Shown: in pieces, positions 34,819-43,693 of the stretch
How the letters are laid out: the number at the start of each line of letters is the position of its first letter
Numbering within the stretch: the first letter of the stretch is position 1
Source: Chryseobacterium defluvii
GTDB lineage: Bacteria; Bacteroidota; Bacteroidia; Flavobacteriales; Weeksellaceae
Length of the DNA: 64,000 nucleotides
Assembly (NCBI RefSeq): GCF_014204415.1
Contig: NZ_JACHLE010000002.1
Span: 372,001-436,000, forward strand
Direction: 5' to 3'
The notes under the pieces: generated by a model
Seen by the model: the letters and a program-made list of their open reading frames with translations, nothing else
What the model was told of the DNA's origin: nothing
Databases searched by the model: none
Program-made: the position numbers and the translations under genes

Positions 34819-36264
34819 ATGAAGTACACAGAAGACGACCTGCGTGTCGATTTAGAAAATAAAAAATACGAGTTCGGATGGGAAACGAAGATTGATTATG
34901 AAGACTTCCCGATCGGCTTAAATGAGGATATCATCCGTGCCATCTCTGCTAAAAAAGAAGAGCCGGAATGGATGACAGAATGGCGTCTGGAATCTTTCAG
35001 GATCTGGCTGAAAATGGAAGAACCTACATGGGCGAATATTAAGTATGAAAAGCCTGACTTTCAGGCTATTCGTTATTATGCTGCCCCCAAAATAAAACCG
35101 GAACTGGCAAGCCTGGATGAGGTGGACCCGGAATTATTAAAGACTTTCGAAAAGTTAGGAATTAATATCGAGGAACAAAAAAGGCTTTCAGGAGTTGCGG
35201 TTGATATTGTAATGGACTCTGTCTCAGTAAAAACAACATTTCAGGACACATTGGCGGAAAAAGGAATTATTTTCTGCTCGATCTCTGAAGCGATCAGAAC
35301 CCATCCTGATTTAGTAAGAAAATACCTTGGAAAAGTAGTTCCGAGAGGAGACAACTTTTATTCGGCACTAAATTCTGCCGTATTTTCTGACGGAAGTTTC
35401 TGCTATATCCCGAAAGGCGTAAGATGCCCGATGGAGCTCTCCACATATTTCCGTATCAATCAGGCAGGTACAGGGCAGTTTGAAAGAACCCTTGTTATTG
35501 CTGATGAAGGAAGCTATGTTTCTTATCTTGAAGGGTGTACTGCCCCGTCAAGAGATGAAAATCAGCTCCACGCTGCCGTTGTGGAATTAATCGCACTGGA
35601 TAATGCTGAAATCAAATATTCAACCGTTCAGAACTGGTATCCGGGGAATGAAGAAGGAAAAGGAGGGGTTTTCAACTTTGTGACGAAAAGAGGGCTTTGT
35701 GAGAAAAATGCAAAAATCTCCTGGACCCAAGTAGAAACAGGTTCTGCCGTAACATGGAAATATCCTTCGTGCATTCTGAAAGGAGACGGTTCTATCGGAG
35801 AATTCTACTCTATTGCGGTGACCAATAATCACCAATATGCAGATACGGGAACAAAAATGATCCATATCGGAAAGAATACAAAGTCAACGATCATTTCTAA
35901 AGGTATTTCGGCTGGGAAATCCAATAACTCATACAGGGGACTGGTAAAAGTAATGCCTTCTGCCAAAGGAGCCAGAAACTTTTCTCAGTGCGATTCCCTA
36001 TTGATGGGCAATGAATGTGGCGCACATACTTTCCCTTATATTGAGATCAAAGATCCTTCTGCACAGCTGGAGCATGAAGCTACAACCTCAAAAATCGGGG
36101 AAGACCAGATCTTCTACTGCAACCAGAGAGGGATAGATACGGAAAGAGCCATTGCTCTGATCGTAAATGGCTTCAGCAAAGAAGTTTTAAATAAACTTCC
36201 TATGGAGTTTGCCATCGAGGCTCAGAAATTACTAGAGATTTCATTAGAAGGCTCCGTTGGATAA
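34819..36264 (+). CDS. sufB: Fe-S assembly scaffold subunit SufB
   Basis: This 481-aa protein is the core scaffold of the SufBC2D complex. It has the right-handed beta-helix typical of the family, with conserved segments [56 protein letters not shown] (including a conserved Cys) and [21 protein letters not shown]. Length is normal. The next gene should be sufC; instead 474 bp with a broken four-helix-bundle gene intervene. Confidence 0.97.
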   Translation: MKYTEDDLRVDLENKKYEFGWETKIDYEDFPIGLNEDIIRAISAKKEEPEWMTEWRLESFRIWLKMEEPTWANIKYEKPDFQAIRYYAAPKIKPELASLDEVDPELLKTFEKLGINIEEQKRLSGVAVDIVMDSVSVKTTFQDTLAEKGIIFCSISEAIRTHPDLVRKYLGKVVPRGDNFYSALNSAVFSDGSFCYIPKGVRCPMELSTYFRINQAGTGQFERTLVIADEGSYVSYLEGCTAPSRDENQLHAAVVELIALDNAEIKYSTVQNWYPGNEEGKGGVFNFVTKRGLCEKNAKISWTQVETGSAVTWKYPSCILKGDGSIGEFYSIAVTNNHQYADTGTKMIHIGKNTKSTIISKGISAGKSNNSYRGLVKVMPSAKGARNFSQCDSLLMGNECGAHTFPYIEIKDPSAQLEHEATTSKIGEDQIFYCNQRGIDTERAIALIVNGFSKEVLNKLPMEFAIEAQKLLEISLEGSVG

Positions 36265-36267
36265 TTA

Positions 36268-36302
36268 AAAATGAGGTAATTTGAGAATGTGATAATCAGG
36301 TA
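36268..36302 (+). repeat. Degenerate AT-rich repeat, left flank
   Basis: This stretch contains ATGAGGTAATTTGAGAAT and a further GTGATAATCAGGTAAT unit just before the four-helix-bundle ATG. It closely resembles the right-flank repeat at 36637-36671 (ATGAGATAATTTGAGAAT), so the broken gene is framed by direct copies. Confidence 0.6.
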
Positions 36303-36645
36303 ATGAAAGAAAATATAATTTTAAGTAAAACATTCAATTTTTCATTACTCATTATTAAATATTGTGAATTACTTCATGAACAAAAAAGGTTTGTCATATC
36401 AAACCAGCTTTTAAAATCAGGAACATCGATTGGAGCCAATGATAAGAGAAGCACAAAATTCAGAAAGCAAAAATGATTTTATACATAAATTCAAAATTGC
36501 AGCAAAAGAAATAGAAGAAACAAATTATTGGTTACTTTTATGCAAGCATTCTGAAAATTACCCTAATTGTGATGATTTGCTTGAACATTTAAAAGAAATT
36601 GAAAATATTACAAATAAAATAATAATTACATCAAAAATGAGATAA
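36303..36645 (+). pseudogene. Frameshifted four-helix-bundle (23S rRNA IVS-type) protein gene
   Basis: ATG at 36303 opens a frame whose translation runs into GTSIGAN. It then goes out of phase at about 36441 and ends at TGA 36474-36476. One frame over, translation continues as IREAQNSESKNDF, then IAAKEIEETNYWLLL, to TAA 36643-36645. Joining the two gives a roughly 114-residue protein with the family hallmark GTSIGAN-[IV]-REAQNAESKxDF of the four-helix-bundle/S23 family (TIGR02436), known from 23S rRNA intervening sequences and related to Avd. One extra base at 36441-36443 explains the break. Residues 7-36 look divergent. It lies inside the suf operon and is probably inactive, unless the extra base is a sequencing error. 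Confidence 0.8.
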
Positions 36646-36730
36646 TTTGAGAATAAGATAATTTGAGAATCGTAGTTTACATTTGCATTCTTCCTCTATT
36701 ACCTAATTACCATATTATCTAATTATCATA
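36637..36730 (+). repeat. Degenerate AT-rich repeat, right flank
   Basis: Two direct units, GATAATTTGAGAAT (36641-36654 and 36657-36670), overlap and follow the four-helix-bundle stop. About 30 bp later comes an inverted-type stretch, TTACCTAATTACCATATTA with TCTAATTATC (36699-36727), whose complement resembles the GATAAT/GGTAAT units. The sufC ATG follows at 36739. Confidence 0.55.
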
Positions 36731-36738
36731 TCAGATTT

Positions 36739-37482
36739 ATGTTAGAAATAAAAAACTTACACGCCAGAATTGAAGATGGTGCAGAAATTTTAAAAGGAAT
36801 CAATCTTGAAATAAAACCAGGTGAAGTTCACGCTATTATGGGACCGAACGGAGCCGGAAAATCTACTCTTTCTTCTGTAATTGCAGGAAAAGAAGACTAT
36901 GAAATTACGGATGGGGACATTATTTTCGATGGAGAGAATATTAATGAAGATGCTCCTGAGGACAGGGCGCATAAAGGGATTTTCCTTTCTTTTCAGTATC
37001 CGGTGGAAATTCCGGGGGTTTCTGTAACCAATTTTATCAAAGCGGCTCTGAATGAAAACAGAAAAGCAAACGGATTAGAAGAAATGCCTGCCAAAGAAAT
37101 GTTAGGAATGATCCGTGAAAAGTCTGAAAAATTAGGAATTAAAAAAGATTTCCTTTCCAGATCTTTAAATGAAGGATTTTCCGGAGGTGAAAAGAAGAGA
37201 AACGAGATCTTCCAGATGATGATGCTTAATCCCAAACTGGCTATTCTTGATGAAACAGATTCAGGACTAGATATTGACGCTTTAAGAATTGTTGCAGATG
37301 GTGTCAACACATTTAAAAATGAGGGAAATGCCGTTCTTCTGATTACTCACTACCAGAGATTGCTTAATTATATCCAGCCTGATTTTGTTCATGTTTTAGC
37401 AGATGGTAAGATCATTAAAACAGGTGATAAATCTCTGGCGTTAGAGCTTGAAAGCAAAGGTTACGACTGGTTATTGAATTAA
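36739..37482 (+). CDS. sufC: Fe-S assembly ATPase SufC
   Basis: This 247-aa ABC-type ATPase powers the SufBC2D scaffold. It has Walker [10 protein letters not shown] (35-43), the modified signature [14 protein letters not shown], and Walker [13 protein letters not shown]. It is cytosolic despite its ABC fold. It is separated from sufB by the four-helix-bundle insert and from sufD by 96 bp with two hairpins. It may be transcribed by readthrough or from an unrecognised promoter in the insert. Confidence 0.97.
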   Translation: MLEIKNLHARIEDGAEILKGINLEIKPGEVHAIMGPNGAGKSTLSSVIAGKEDYEITDGDIIFDGENINEDAPEDRAHKGIFLSFQYPVEIPGVSVTNFIKAALNENRKANGLEEMPAKEMLGMIREKSEKLGIKKDFLSRSLNEGFSGGEKKRNEIFQMMMLNPKLAILDETDSGLDIDALRIVADGVNTFKNEGNAVLLITHYQRLLNYIQPDFVHVLADGKIIKTGDKSLALELESKGYDWLLN

Positions 37483-37494
37483 TCATCGCGCATA

Positions 37495-37535
37495 TTATCT
37501 GGGATTTCCCACATGATAATAAACGGATAATCCGT
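37495..37535 (+). other. Two small hairpins between sufC and sufD
   Basis: TTATC-TGGGA-TT-TCCCA-(CAT)-GATAA (37495-37519) makes a 10-bp stem with a 3-nt bulge. ACGGA-TAA-TCCGT (37523-37535) makes a second stem. No long T run follows, so simple termination is unlikely. RNA processing or differential stability is possible. Confidence 0.4.
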
Positions 37536-37578
37536 AAAAATTAAAACAAATTATTTTAAAATATATAAATAAGGTGTG

Positions 37579-38904
37579 ATGGCCGAAATATCAGTAATGG
37601 CTTTATACGAACAAATTACAGACAACCACGGTAAATTTCTGGAGAGTCTTCGTCACAGGTTTTTAGACGAAAGCAGAAAGGCAGCTCTTCAAAGATTTGA
37701 AACCGCTGGTTTTCCGACCAAAAAAGACGAAGAATATAAATATACCAACCTAAAGGAGATCACTGAAAAGGAATATAATTTCTTTCCGAAAGAAAGTCAC
37801 AATATCACCAAAGAGCAGTTAGACCAGCTGCATTTGGGAGAAGAAAATTTTGACTGGATCGTTTTTGTAAATGGTAAACTTCATAAAGAGCTATCAAAGA
37901 TCTCTATTGAAAATGTAGAATTTCTTTCATTCAACTATGCTTTGAATGATGAAAAGCATAAAGAGGTTTTTGATACTTATTTCAATACGATTGCTTCCCA
38001 AGGCTCTGCTTTCATCAATTTGAATCTAGCCTACTGCAAATATGGTTTTTTCCTGAAAGTGCCTAAAAATGTAGTGATTGAAAAACCAATTCACATTTTC
38101 TATCTTTCACAAAATCAGGAGGAAAATACGTTCTACAATACAAGAAATTTATTAATTGTAGAAGACGGGGCCAAAGTGGAGGTCATTGAAAGCCATCATA
38201 ATTTTGATGATACCTTCGTATTGACGAACTCTGTGACTGAAATTTTCACGTATCCCAATGCAAAAGCAGACTGGCATAAACTCCAGAATGATAATGATAC
38301 CTCCTATCTGATCGACAATACCTTTGCAAAACAGGAAAAAGACAGCTTAACGACTGTGAATACCTTCTCTTTTGGAGGTAAACTGGTAAGAAACAACCTG
38401 GATTTTATTCATAACGGACAGAATATCAATTCTTTCATGAACGGGATCACTATTATCGGGAAAGACCAATTAGTAGATCATCATACGGCAGTGCATCATA
38501 ACTTTCCCAATTGCGAAAGTTATCAAAACTATAAGGGTATCTTCGGGGACAATGCCCACGGTGTTTTCAATGGAAAGGTTTTTGTAGATAAGGTAGCTCA
38601 AAAAACAAATGCTTACCAGCAAAATAATAATGTGCTTTTAAATGAAGGCGCCACCATTGATACCAAACCTCAACTTGAAATTTTTGCGGATGATGTAAAA
38701 TGTTCTCACGGCTGTACTGTAGGACAATTGAATGAAGACGCCTTATTTTATTTAAGGGCAAGAGGTATCTCCAAAAAAGAAGCGCAAGCTTTACTTTTAT
38801 ATGCATTTGCCAATGACGCCATGCAGAACATTGACATTGAGCCTCTTAAAGAAAAAATATCGAAACTATTGGCTGAAAAGCTGAATGTAGATATTGAGTT
38901 TTAA
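37579..38904 (+). CDS. sufD: Fe-S assembly scaffold subunit SufD
   Basis: This 441-aa beta-helix protein partners with SufB. It carries the conserved C-terminal region FADDVKCSHGCTVGQLNEDALFYLRARGISKKEAQALLLYAF. The start is taken as ATG 37579, next to a GTG at 37576; a later in-frame ATG at 37597 is also plausible. The N-terminal domain contains the family pattern KKDEEYKYTNLKEI. It ends the operon: a very strong bidirectional terminator follows and sufS is not attached. Confidence 0.95.
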   Translation: MAEISVMALYEQITDNHGKFLESLRHRFLDESRKAALQRFETAGFPTKKDEEYKYTNLKEITEKEYNFFPKESHNITKEQLDQLHLGEENFDWIVFVNGKLHKELSKISIENVEFLSFNYALNDEKHKEVFDTYFNTIASQGSAFINLNLAYCKYGFFLKVPKNVVIEKPIHIFYLSQNQEENTFYNTRNLLIVEDGAKVEVIESHHNFDDTFVLTNSVTEIFTYPNAKADWHKLQNDNDTSYLIDNTFAKQEKDSLTTVNTFSFGGKLVRNNLDFIHNGQNINSFMNGITIIGKDQLVDHHTAVHHNFPNCESYQNYKGIFGDNAHGVFNGKVFVDKVAQKTNAYQQNNNVLLNEGATIDTKPQLEIFADDVKCSHGCTVGQLNEDALFYLRARGISKKEAQALLLYAFANDAMQNIDIEPLKEKISKLLAEKLNVDIEF

Positions 38905-38920
38905 GATAGATAATTGATAA

Positions 38921-38953
38921 TCAAAAAGCACTTCCGGCGGAAGTGCTTTTTGA
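38921..38953. terminator. Bidirectional terminator after sufD
   Basis: A 15-bp perfect stem (38921-38935 with 38939-38953) closes a GGC loop. It carries A/T tracts on both arms and serves sufD and the convergent DUF3078 gene. Confidence 0.9.
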
Positions 38954-38969
38954 TTTCAGTCCTGATTAA

Positions 38970-39890
38970 TTATTTTAACCAAGACTGATTATCTTTTTTA
39001 GAAGAACGCTTTACTCCATTATCAATATTATATGCCAGACCAACACCTAAAGTCTGCTTCAGCTGCGTTCGCTTGATCTGGTTATGGTCATACAGCAGGT
39101 CCAGGGTTATATTCGATGAAATATATTTGTTGATCTTCATATTTAAGACTGCCCCATAGGCAAGAACCAGCCTTTCCGGATGATCCAGATAGTTTGAAAA
39201 TACAGAAGCCGTATTTGTCAGGTTAATATTCTCCATAAGTTTCACCTTATAAATAGCTGTTCCTAAGAAACCGAACTGGAATAATGATGAATCCCCGTCA
39301 TTTTTTAATCCGTATGTTCCTGCTTTCTGTAAATCTTCATCCAGAACAAAGGTCCATCTTGCATTGGCAGGACGCAGAGTCATTGTAAAGTTATCATTAG
39401 GACGATAAGTAACCCCGGCACCTACATTCACATATCCAGGAGCCATAAAGTTTGAAATTTTAGCTGCTTCCGGATTGTTGCCGTCATCATAACCTGCTGC
39501 GAACTGAGTCAGCAAACTTGCTCCGACTGAGAAATACCAGTTCTTCGCAAACTCCCTCCCATAATTAGTGGAAAGATTAAGCACATCCTGGGTCTTTCTT
39601 GTTCCTATCCCTTTCGTATTATTCTGCCCGTACCCGAGAACAATAATATTTTCCCAAAGATCTTTACCTTTTTCATAAGTCAGATTATAATTAGCTCCGG
39701 CCAGCCATCCCACGTTATTGGCCCCACCGCCTACCCAATTAGAAAAGGCAGCCTGGTTAAGCATTAAAGTATTTTGTCCCTGAACTGACCATGCTTTGAT
39801 CGTATCAGCAGCAGGAGCGTCAGTTTTGGTTTCCTGTGAGGTCACACTTATCCCTAAAGAAACAGAAATGACCAATAAAAGTTTTTTCAT
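38970..39890 (-). CDS. DUF3078 family exported protein
   Basis: This 306-aa protein has a Sec signal (about residues 1-19) and then the family start IKAWSVQGQNTLMLNQAAFSNWVGGGANN. Many amphipathic beta strands follow, with an outer-membrane beta-barrel look. DUF3078 proteins are common and uncharacterised in Bacteroidota. It is monocistronic. Confidence 0.85.
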   Translation of the reverse strand: MKKLLLVISVSLGISVTSQETKTDAPAADTIKAWSVQGQNTLMLNQAAFSNWVGGGANNVGWLAGANYNLTYEKGKDLWENIIVLGYGQNNTKGIGTRKTQDVLNLSTNYGREFAKNWYFSVGASLLTQFAAGYDDGNNPEAAKISNFMAPGYVNVGAGVTYRPNDNFTMTLRPANARWTFVLDEDLQKAGTYGLKNDGDSSLFQFGFLGTAIYKVKLMENINLTNTASVFSNYLDHPERLVLAYGAVLNMKINKYISSNITLDLLYDHNQIKRTQLKQTLGVGLAYNIDNGVKRSSKKDNQSWLK

Positions 39891-39909
39891 ATATAAAAGA
39901 ATTTCTGTG

Positions 39910-39917
39910 CAAAAATA
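39910..39917 (-). promoter_or_regulatory. -7 box of the DUF3078 gene
   Basis: The minus strand reads TATTTTTG, 19 nt before the ATG. Confidence 0.45.
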
Positions 39918-40145
39918 AAAATATAATTTTTGTTAAAAGAAAAAGTCACTATACAATGAATACCATATGAAGAATATATCCTTCAAAATAATTAACTTCT
40001 GCTCGTCAATGACAAAATAATATACTAAAAAACCCAAAGTTCCTTAAAATCATTACCTTTTGTCTTAAAATAAAATAACCCTCACAAAATCATCGCCAAA
40101 TTTTCCGAAATTTATTGTTGGCTTTTGATTTGACGTATTTCCTGC

Positions 40146-40913
40146 ATGTTTAAAAATGTAATTTCCAAAAGAGCGATCATAAACCCTTTGCTGATGCTTT
40201 CGGCCATGTGGTTAGGCTATTTTCTGCAGATGCAGGGCTTTTTTGACAGCTGTTTTGGAGCTATTATTCCCTTATTGCCTGAAGGTTTATTGGGCGTGAT
40301 TACGGCACCTCTTTTACACGGAAACCTGGACCATATTATTAGCAATTCAATTCCTATTGCAGCACTCATGTTCCTTTTATACCAGTTTTACCCTTTGGTA
40401 GCCAATAGGGTTTTCATCTTGGGATGGCTGGCAACAGGCTTGTTGGTCTGGCTTCTTCCTCCTATTGATATACTTACGGGCGAGTACCTTTATACATGTA
40501 CCATCGGAGCAAGTGGTGTAGTATATGTATTAGCCTTTTTCCTATTTTTTAGCGGTGTTTTCAAATGGAATATGAAACTCCTTACCATTTCCTTACTTGT
40601 AGTACTGTATTACGGAAGTCTCATTTGGGGAATGTTTCCGGAAGAGCTATTCTATACCCTTAATGAGCCAAGCAAAATATCCTGGCAGGCACACCTTGCC
40701 GGAGCTGTTGTAGGGAGTATTATCGCTTTTGTTTTCAAAAATGTAGGTGAAAAAAAAAGAAAGTTCATATGGGAATTTCCTAATTATTACAGTGAAAAAG
40801 ATGACAGGCTGTGGCAGGAATATAAAGAAAGGCACCCTGAGGATTTTCTGGAAATGCCTTATAAAAAAAGAGACGAAATCTGGGATCATCTGGATGAATT
40901 AAGAAAAAGGTAA
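40146..40913 (+). CDS. Rhomboid family intramembrane serine protease
   Basis: This 255-aa protein has six TM helices. The rhomboid signatures are present: HGNLDHIISN (58-67) with conserved His and Asn, GASG (121-124) with catalytic Ser123, and catalytic His183 in AHLAG. It cuts TM segments within the membrane; the substrate is unknown. The charged C-terminal 50 residues (YKERHPEDFLEMPYKKRDE) are cytoplasmic. dprA follows after 35 bp with its own -7 box. Confidence 0.92.
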   Translation: MFKNVISKRAIINPLLMLSAMWLGYFLQMQGFFDSCFGAIIPLLPEGLLGVITAPLLHGNLDHIISNSIPIAALMFLLYQFYPLVANRVFILGWLATGLLVWLLPPIDILTGEYLYTCTIGASGVVYVLAFFLFFSGVFKWNMKLLTISLLVVLYYGSLIWGMFPEELFYTLNEPSKISWQAHLAGAVVGSIIAFVFKNVGEKKRKFIWEFPNYYSEKDDRLWQEYKERHPEDFLEMPYKKRDEIWDHLDELRKR

Positions 40914-40925
40914 GACTTATTTCAT

Positions 40926-40933
40926 TACATTTG
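40926..40933 (+). promoter_or_regulatory. -7 box of dprA
   Basis: TACATTTG lies 15 nt before the dprA ATG. Confidence 0.45.
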
Positions 40934-40948
40934 AAATAAAAACACACA

Positions 40949-42058
40949 ATGATTTCCGAAGAACATCTTTATGCAATCGCACTCCGCGAATGCAGTCAGA
41001 TTGGTGATATCAATTTCCTTAAACTTGTACGGGCATTCGGAAGTGCTAAAAATGCATGGGAAAATGCAAAAAAAGGGCATCAACCGATAGAGGGTATCAG
41101 CAGAAAAACGGTTATGGATATAGGCAATCCCGAATATCTGAAGTTTGCTGAAAAAGAACTGAAATTTTGTGAAAAGAATAATGTACGGATTAAGCTAAGG
41201 CATCTTAACGATCTTCCTTTTTTACTGAATGAATGTGATGATGCTCCTGCCATTTTATATCAGAAAGGCCACTTTGATCATTCCATAAAGACCATAAGCC
41301 TTATAGGTACAAGGAATATTACCTCATATGGCAGGCAATTTATAACTGATTTTTTTGAAGAAACCGGGAATTGCCATTATATTTCTATAAGCGGACTTGC
41401 TTTAGGAGCAGATAAAGAAGTTCATGAACGATCCATTCAGTACAAAATTCCTACAGTTGCTGTTCTTGCCCACGGATTTCACACCTTATATCCTTCAAAG
41501 AATAAAAAACTTGCGGAAAAAATACTGGCAGAGGGTGGAGCACTGATCACTGAATTTAATTCTTCCCGAAAACCGGACAGGGAAAATTTTATTCAGAGGA
41601 ACAGGATCATTGCGGGAATTTCTCCTTCTACCATTGTGGTGGAAACCGGTTTTGGCGGTGGATCAATAAGCACGGCAACTTTTGCCAATCAATACAACAG
41701 GGATGTTTTTGCACTTCCCGGGAAAATTACGGATCAATATAGCCAGGGGTGCAATCAGCTGATCTTACAAAATAAGGCAACAGCCATTTCAACCCTTAAA
41801 GATCTCATTGATTATCTTGGTTTCAGCATACCTTCTGTAAAACCGGGTGATCTTTTCCCTAGCAGCGAAACACATACACAATTATCTGAAAATCAGAAAA
41901 TAATCTACCAGTCCATAACCTGCCATCCTAAAATTTCCATAGATGGTTTAGCCGACAAAACAGATTTTTCTTCCCATCAGATTTTAGCTATAATTTTAGA
42001 ATTAGAGCTTTTAGGGAAAGTGAAATCATTTTCCGGGAGACAATTTATCTCGATCTAA
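40949..42058 (+). CDS. dprA: DNA-processing protein DprA
   Basis: This 369-aa protein has an N-terminal helical (SAM-like) region, then the Rossmann DprA core with GTRNITSYGRQ, SGLALGADKEVHE, EGGALITEF and FIQRNRIIAGISPSTIVVE. A C-terminal winged-helix-like DML1-type domain (about 310-369) completes it. DprA protects incoming single-stranded DNA and loads RecA in natural transformation. The comM-like gene at 61.0 kb has a related role, but no uptake apparatus is in the window. Confidence 0.95.
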   Translation: MISEEHLYAIALRECSQIGDINFLKLVRAFGSAKNAWENAKKGHQPIEGISRKTVMDIGNPEYLKFAEKELKFCEKNNVRIKLRHLNDLPFLLNECDDAPAILYQKGHFDHSIKTISLIGTRNITSYGRQFITDFFEETGNCHYISISGLALGADKEVHERSIQYKIPTVAVLAHGFHTLYPSKNKKLAEKILAEGGALITEFNSSRKPDRENFIQRNRIIAGISPSTIVVETGFGGGSISTATFANQYNRDVFALPGKITDQYSQGCNQLILQNKATAISTLKDLIDYLGFSIPSVKPGDLFPSSETHTQLSENQKIIYQSITCHPKISIDGLADKTDFSSHQILAIILELELLGKVKSFSGRQFISI

Positions 42059-42192
42059 GATTTAACGATTTCTTAATATTGCATTATTTTACAAATAAGA
42101 TTTAATTTTTAATAATATTTGCCTTCAAATTGTCAGTTTAATAATATTAAGTCATTATATTTTTAAATTTTCAGCAATGTTTCATTAAGGTG

Positions 42193-42222
42193 TTGTGAAT
42201 CTTGAAAAAAAAATTAAATTTG
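42193..42222 (+). promoter_or_regulatory. Complete promoter of gdhA
   Basis: TTG (42193-42195), a 19-nt spacer and TAAATTTG (42215-42222) precede the ATG at 42249 by 26 nt. It lies downstream of the in-frame GTG at 42195, which rules that start out. Confidence 0.7.
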
Positions 42223-42248
42223 TTGGCAATAATATTCAACCTTACTCT

Positions 42249-43607
42249 ATGGAACAATATAATATTGAGCAGAAAATCCAGGATTTTATCGCTAAGATTG
42301 AAGCAAAAAATCCAAATGAACCGGAGTTCTTGCAAGCTGTAAAAGAAGTTGCTGTAACTGTAATTCCGTTCATTGCTACAAAGAAAGAATATAACGGAAT
42401 GAAGCTTCTTGAAAGAATGGCTGAAGCGGAAAGGATCATTATATTCAGAGTTCCATGGGTTGATGACAAAGGAGAGATCCAGGTAAACAGAGGATTCAGG
42501 ATTCAGATGAACTCTGCGATCGGGCCATATAAAGGAGGAATCCGTTTCCACCCTACGGTAAATTTATCTGTTCTTAAGTTCCTTGCTTTTGAGCAGGTAT
42601 TTAAAAACTCCCTGACTACTCTTCCAATGGGAGGAGGAAAAGGAGGTTCGGATTTTGACCCTCAAGGGAAGTCTGATATGGAAGTAATGCGTTTCTGCCA
42701 GGCTTTCATGACAGAATTATGTAAGCATATCGGTCCTGAAACGGATGTTCCTGCGGGAGATATTGGTGTAGGCGCCAGAGAGATCGGTTATCTTTTCGGG
42801 CAATATAAGAAGATCAGAAACGAATTTACCGGAGTTCTTACAGGTAAAGGTCTTGCTTATGGGGGTTCACTGATCCGTCCTGAAGCTACAGGATACGGTG
42901 TTGTTTACTTCGCTGAGCAAATGCTTAAGACTATCGGACAGACATTTAAAGATAAAACAGTAACGGTTTCAGGTTTCGGAAACGTAGCCTGGGGAGTGAT
43001 CAAAAAAGTATCTGAACTGGGAGGAAAGGTAGTAACTATTTCCGGGCCCGACGGTTACATCTATGATAAAGACGGTATCGATGGTGAAAAGATCGATTAC
43101 TTACTGGAGCTTAGAGCTTCCGGAAACAACAGAGCCGAAGATTATGCCAAAAAATATCCTTCTGCCGAATTCCATGCAGGAAAACGCCCTTGGGAAGTGA
43201 AGTGTGATGTAGCGATGCCTTCAGCAACTCAGAATGAATTAGACCTTGAAGATGCTAAAAAATTGGTTGAAAACGGATGTGTTTGCGTGACTGAAGCAGC
43301 CAACATGCCTTCAACTTTAGATGCAATCAATTATTTCTTAGACAGTAAAGTATTATTCTCTCCTGGTAAAGCTTCTAACGCTGGTGGTGTAGCAACTTCA
43401 GGATTAGAGATGACTCAAAACTCCATTCGTCTGAACTGGACCTCTGAAGAGGTAGATGCAAGACTGAAAGAGATCATGATAGGAATCCACAAAGCCTGCA
43501 GAGACTACGGAAAAGAGGAAGACGGCTATGTAAATTATGTAAAAGGAGCTAATATTGCCGGCTTCGTGAAAGTTGCAGAAGCAATGCTGGCACAAGGAGT
43601 AGTATAA
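42249..43607 (+). CDS. gdhA: NADP-type glutamate dehydrogenase
   Basis: This 452-aa hexameric-type enzyme aminates 2-oxoglutarate to glutamate. Key stretches are KGGIRFHPTVNLSVLKFLAFEQ, PMGGGKGGSDFDP with the catalytic lysine region, DVPAGDIGVGAREIGYLFGQY, and the Rossmann motif GFGNVAWG. The start at 42249 (MEQYNIEQKI) is preferred because the promoter lies between it and the longer in-frame extension from 42195. The sequence is of the GdhA small-hexamer class, usually NADP(H)-linked. A terminator follows. Confidence 0.95.
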   Translation: MEQYNIEQKIQDFIAKIEAKNPNEPEFLQAVKEVAVTVIPFIATKKEYNGMKLLERMAEAERIIIFRVPWVDDKGEIQVNRGFRIQMNSAIGPYKGGIRFHPTVNLSVLKFLAFEQVFKNSLTTLPMGGGKGGSDFDPQGKSDMEVMRFCQAFMTELCKHIGPETDVPAGDIGVGAREIGYLFGQYKKIRNEFTGVLTGKGLAYGGSLIRPEATGYGVVYFAEQMLKTIGQTFKDKTVTVSGFGNVAWGVIKKVSELGGKVVTISGPDGYIYDKDGIDGEKIDYLLELRASGNNRAEDYAKKYPSAEFHAGKRPWEVKCDVAMPSATQNELDLEDAKKLVENGCVCVTEAANMPSTLDAINYFLDSKVLFSPGKASNAGGVATSGLEMTQNSIRLNWTSEEVDARLKEIMIGIHKACRDYGKEEDGYVNYVKGANIAGFVKVAEAMLAQGVV

Positions 43608-43614
43608 ACAATAT

Positions 43615-43640
43615 AAAGGTTGGGAAAATTCCCGGCCTTT
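43615..43640 (+). terminator. Terminator of gdhA
   Basis: AAAGGTTGGGAA (43615-43626) pairs with TTCCCGGCCTTT (43629-43640), including two G-T pairs, then TTT. Confidence 0.75.
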
Positions 43641-43693
43641 TTTCTTATAGCCTGTTCCCGGGGAAATGGGAAAAAAGTAAAAAGTGAAAGGAG

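Noticed and set aside
36441..36474. Programmed frameshifting in the four-helix-bundle gene
   Set aside because: No slippery heptamer or downstream structure is present at the phase change, so a plain mutation or read error is simpler.
37501..37519. Terminator between sufC and sufD
   Set aside because: The stem is bulged and no T run follows. sufD would be cut off from its operon, so termination is not supported.
42195..42248. Extended N-terminus of glutamate dehydrogenase from GTG 42195
   Set aside because: A complete TTG-N19-TAAATTTG promoter spans 42193-42222, so this codon would lie at or before the transcription start. The ATG at 42249 gives the family's normal N-terminus.
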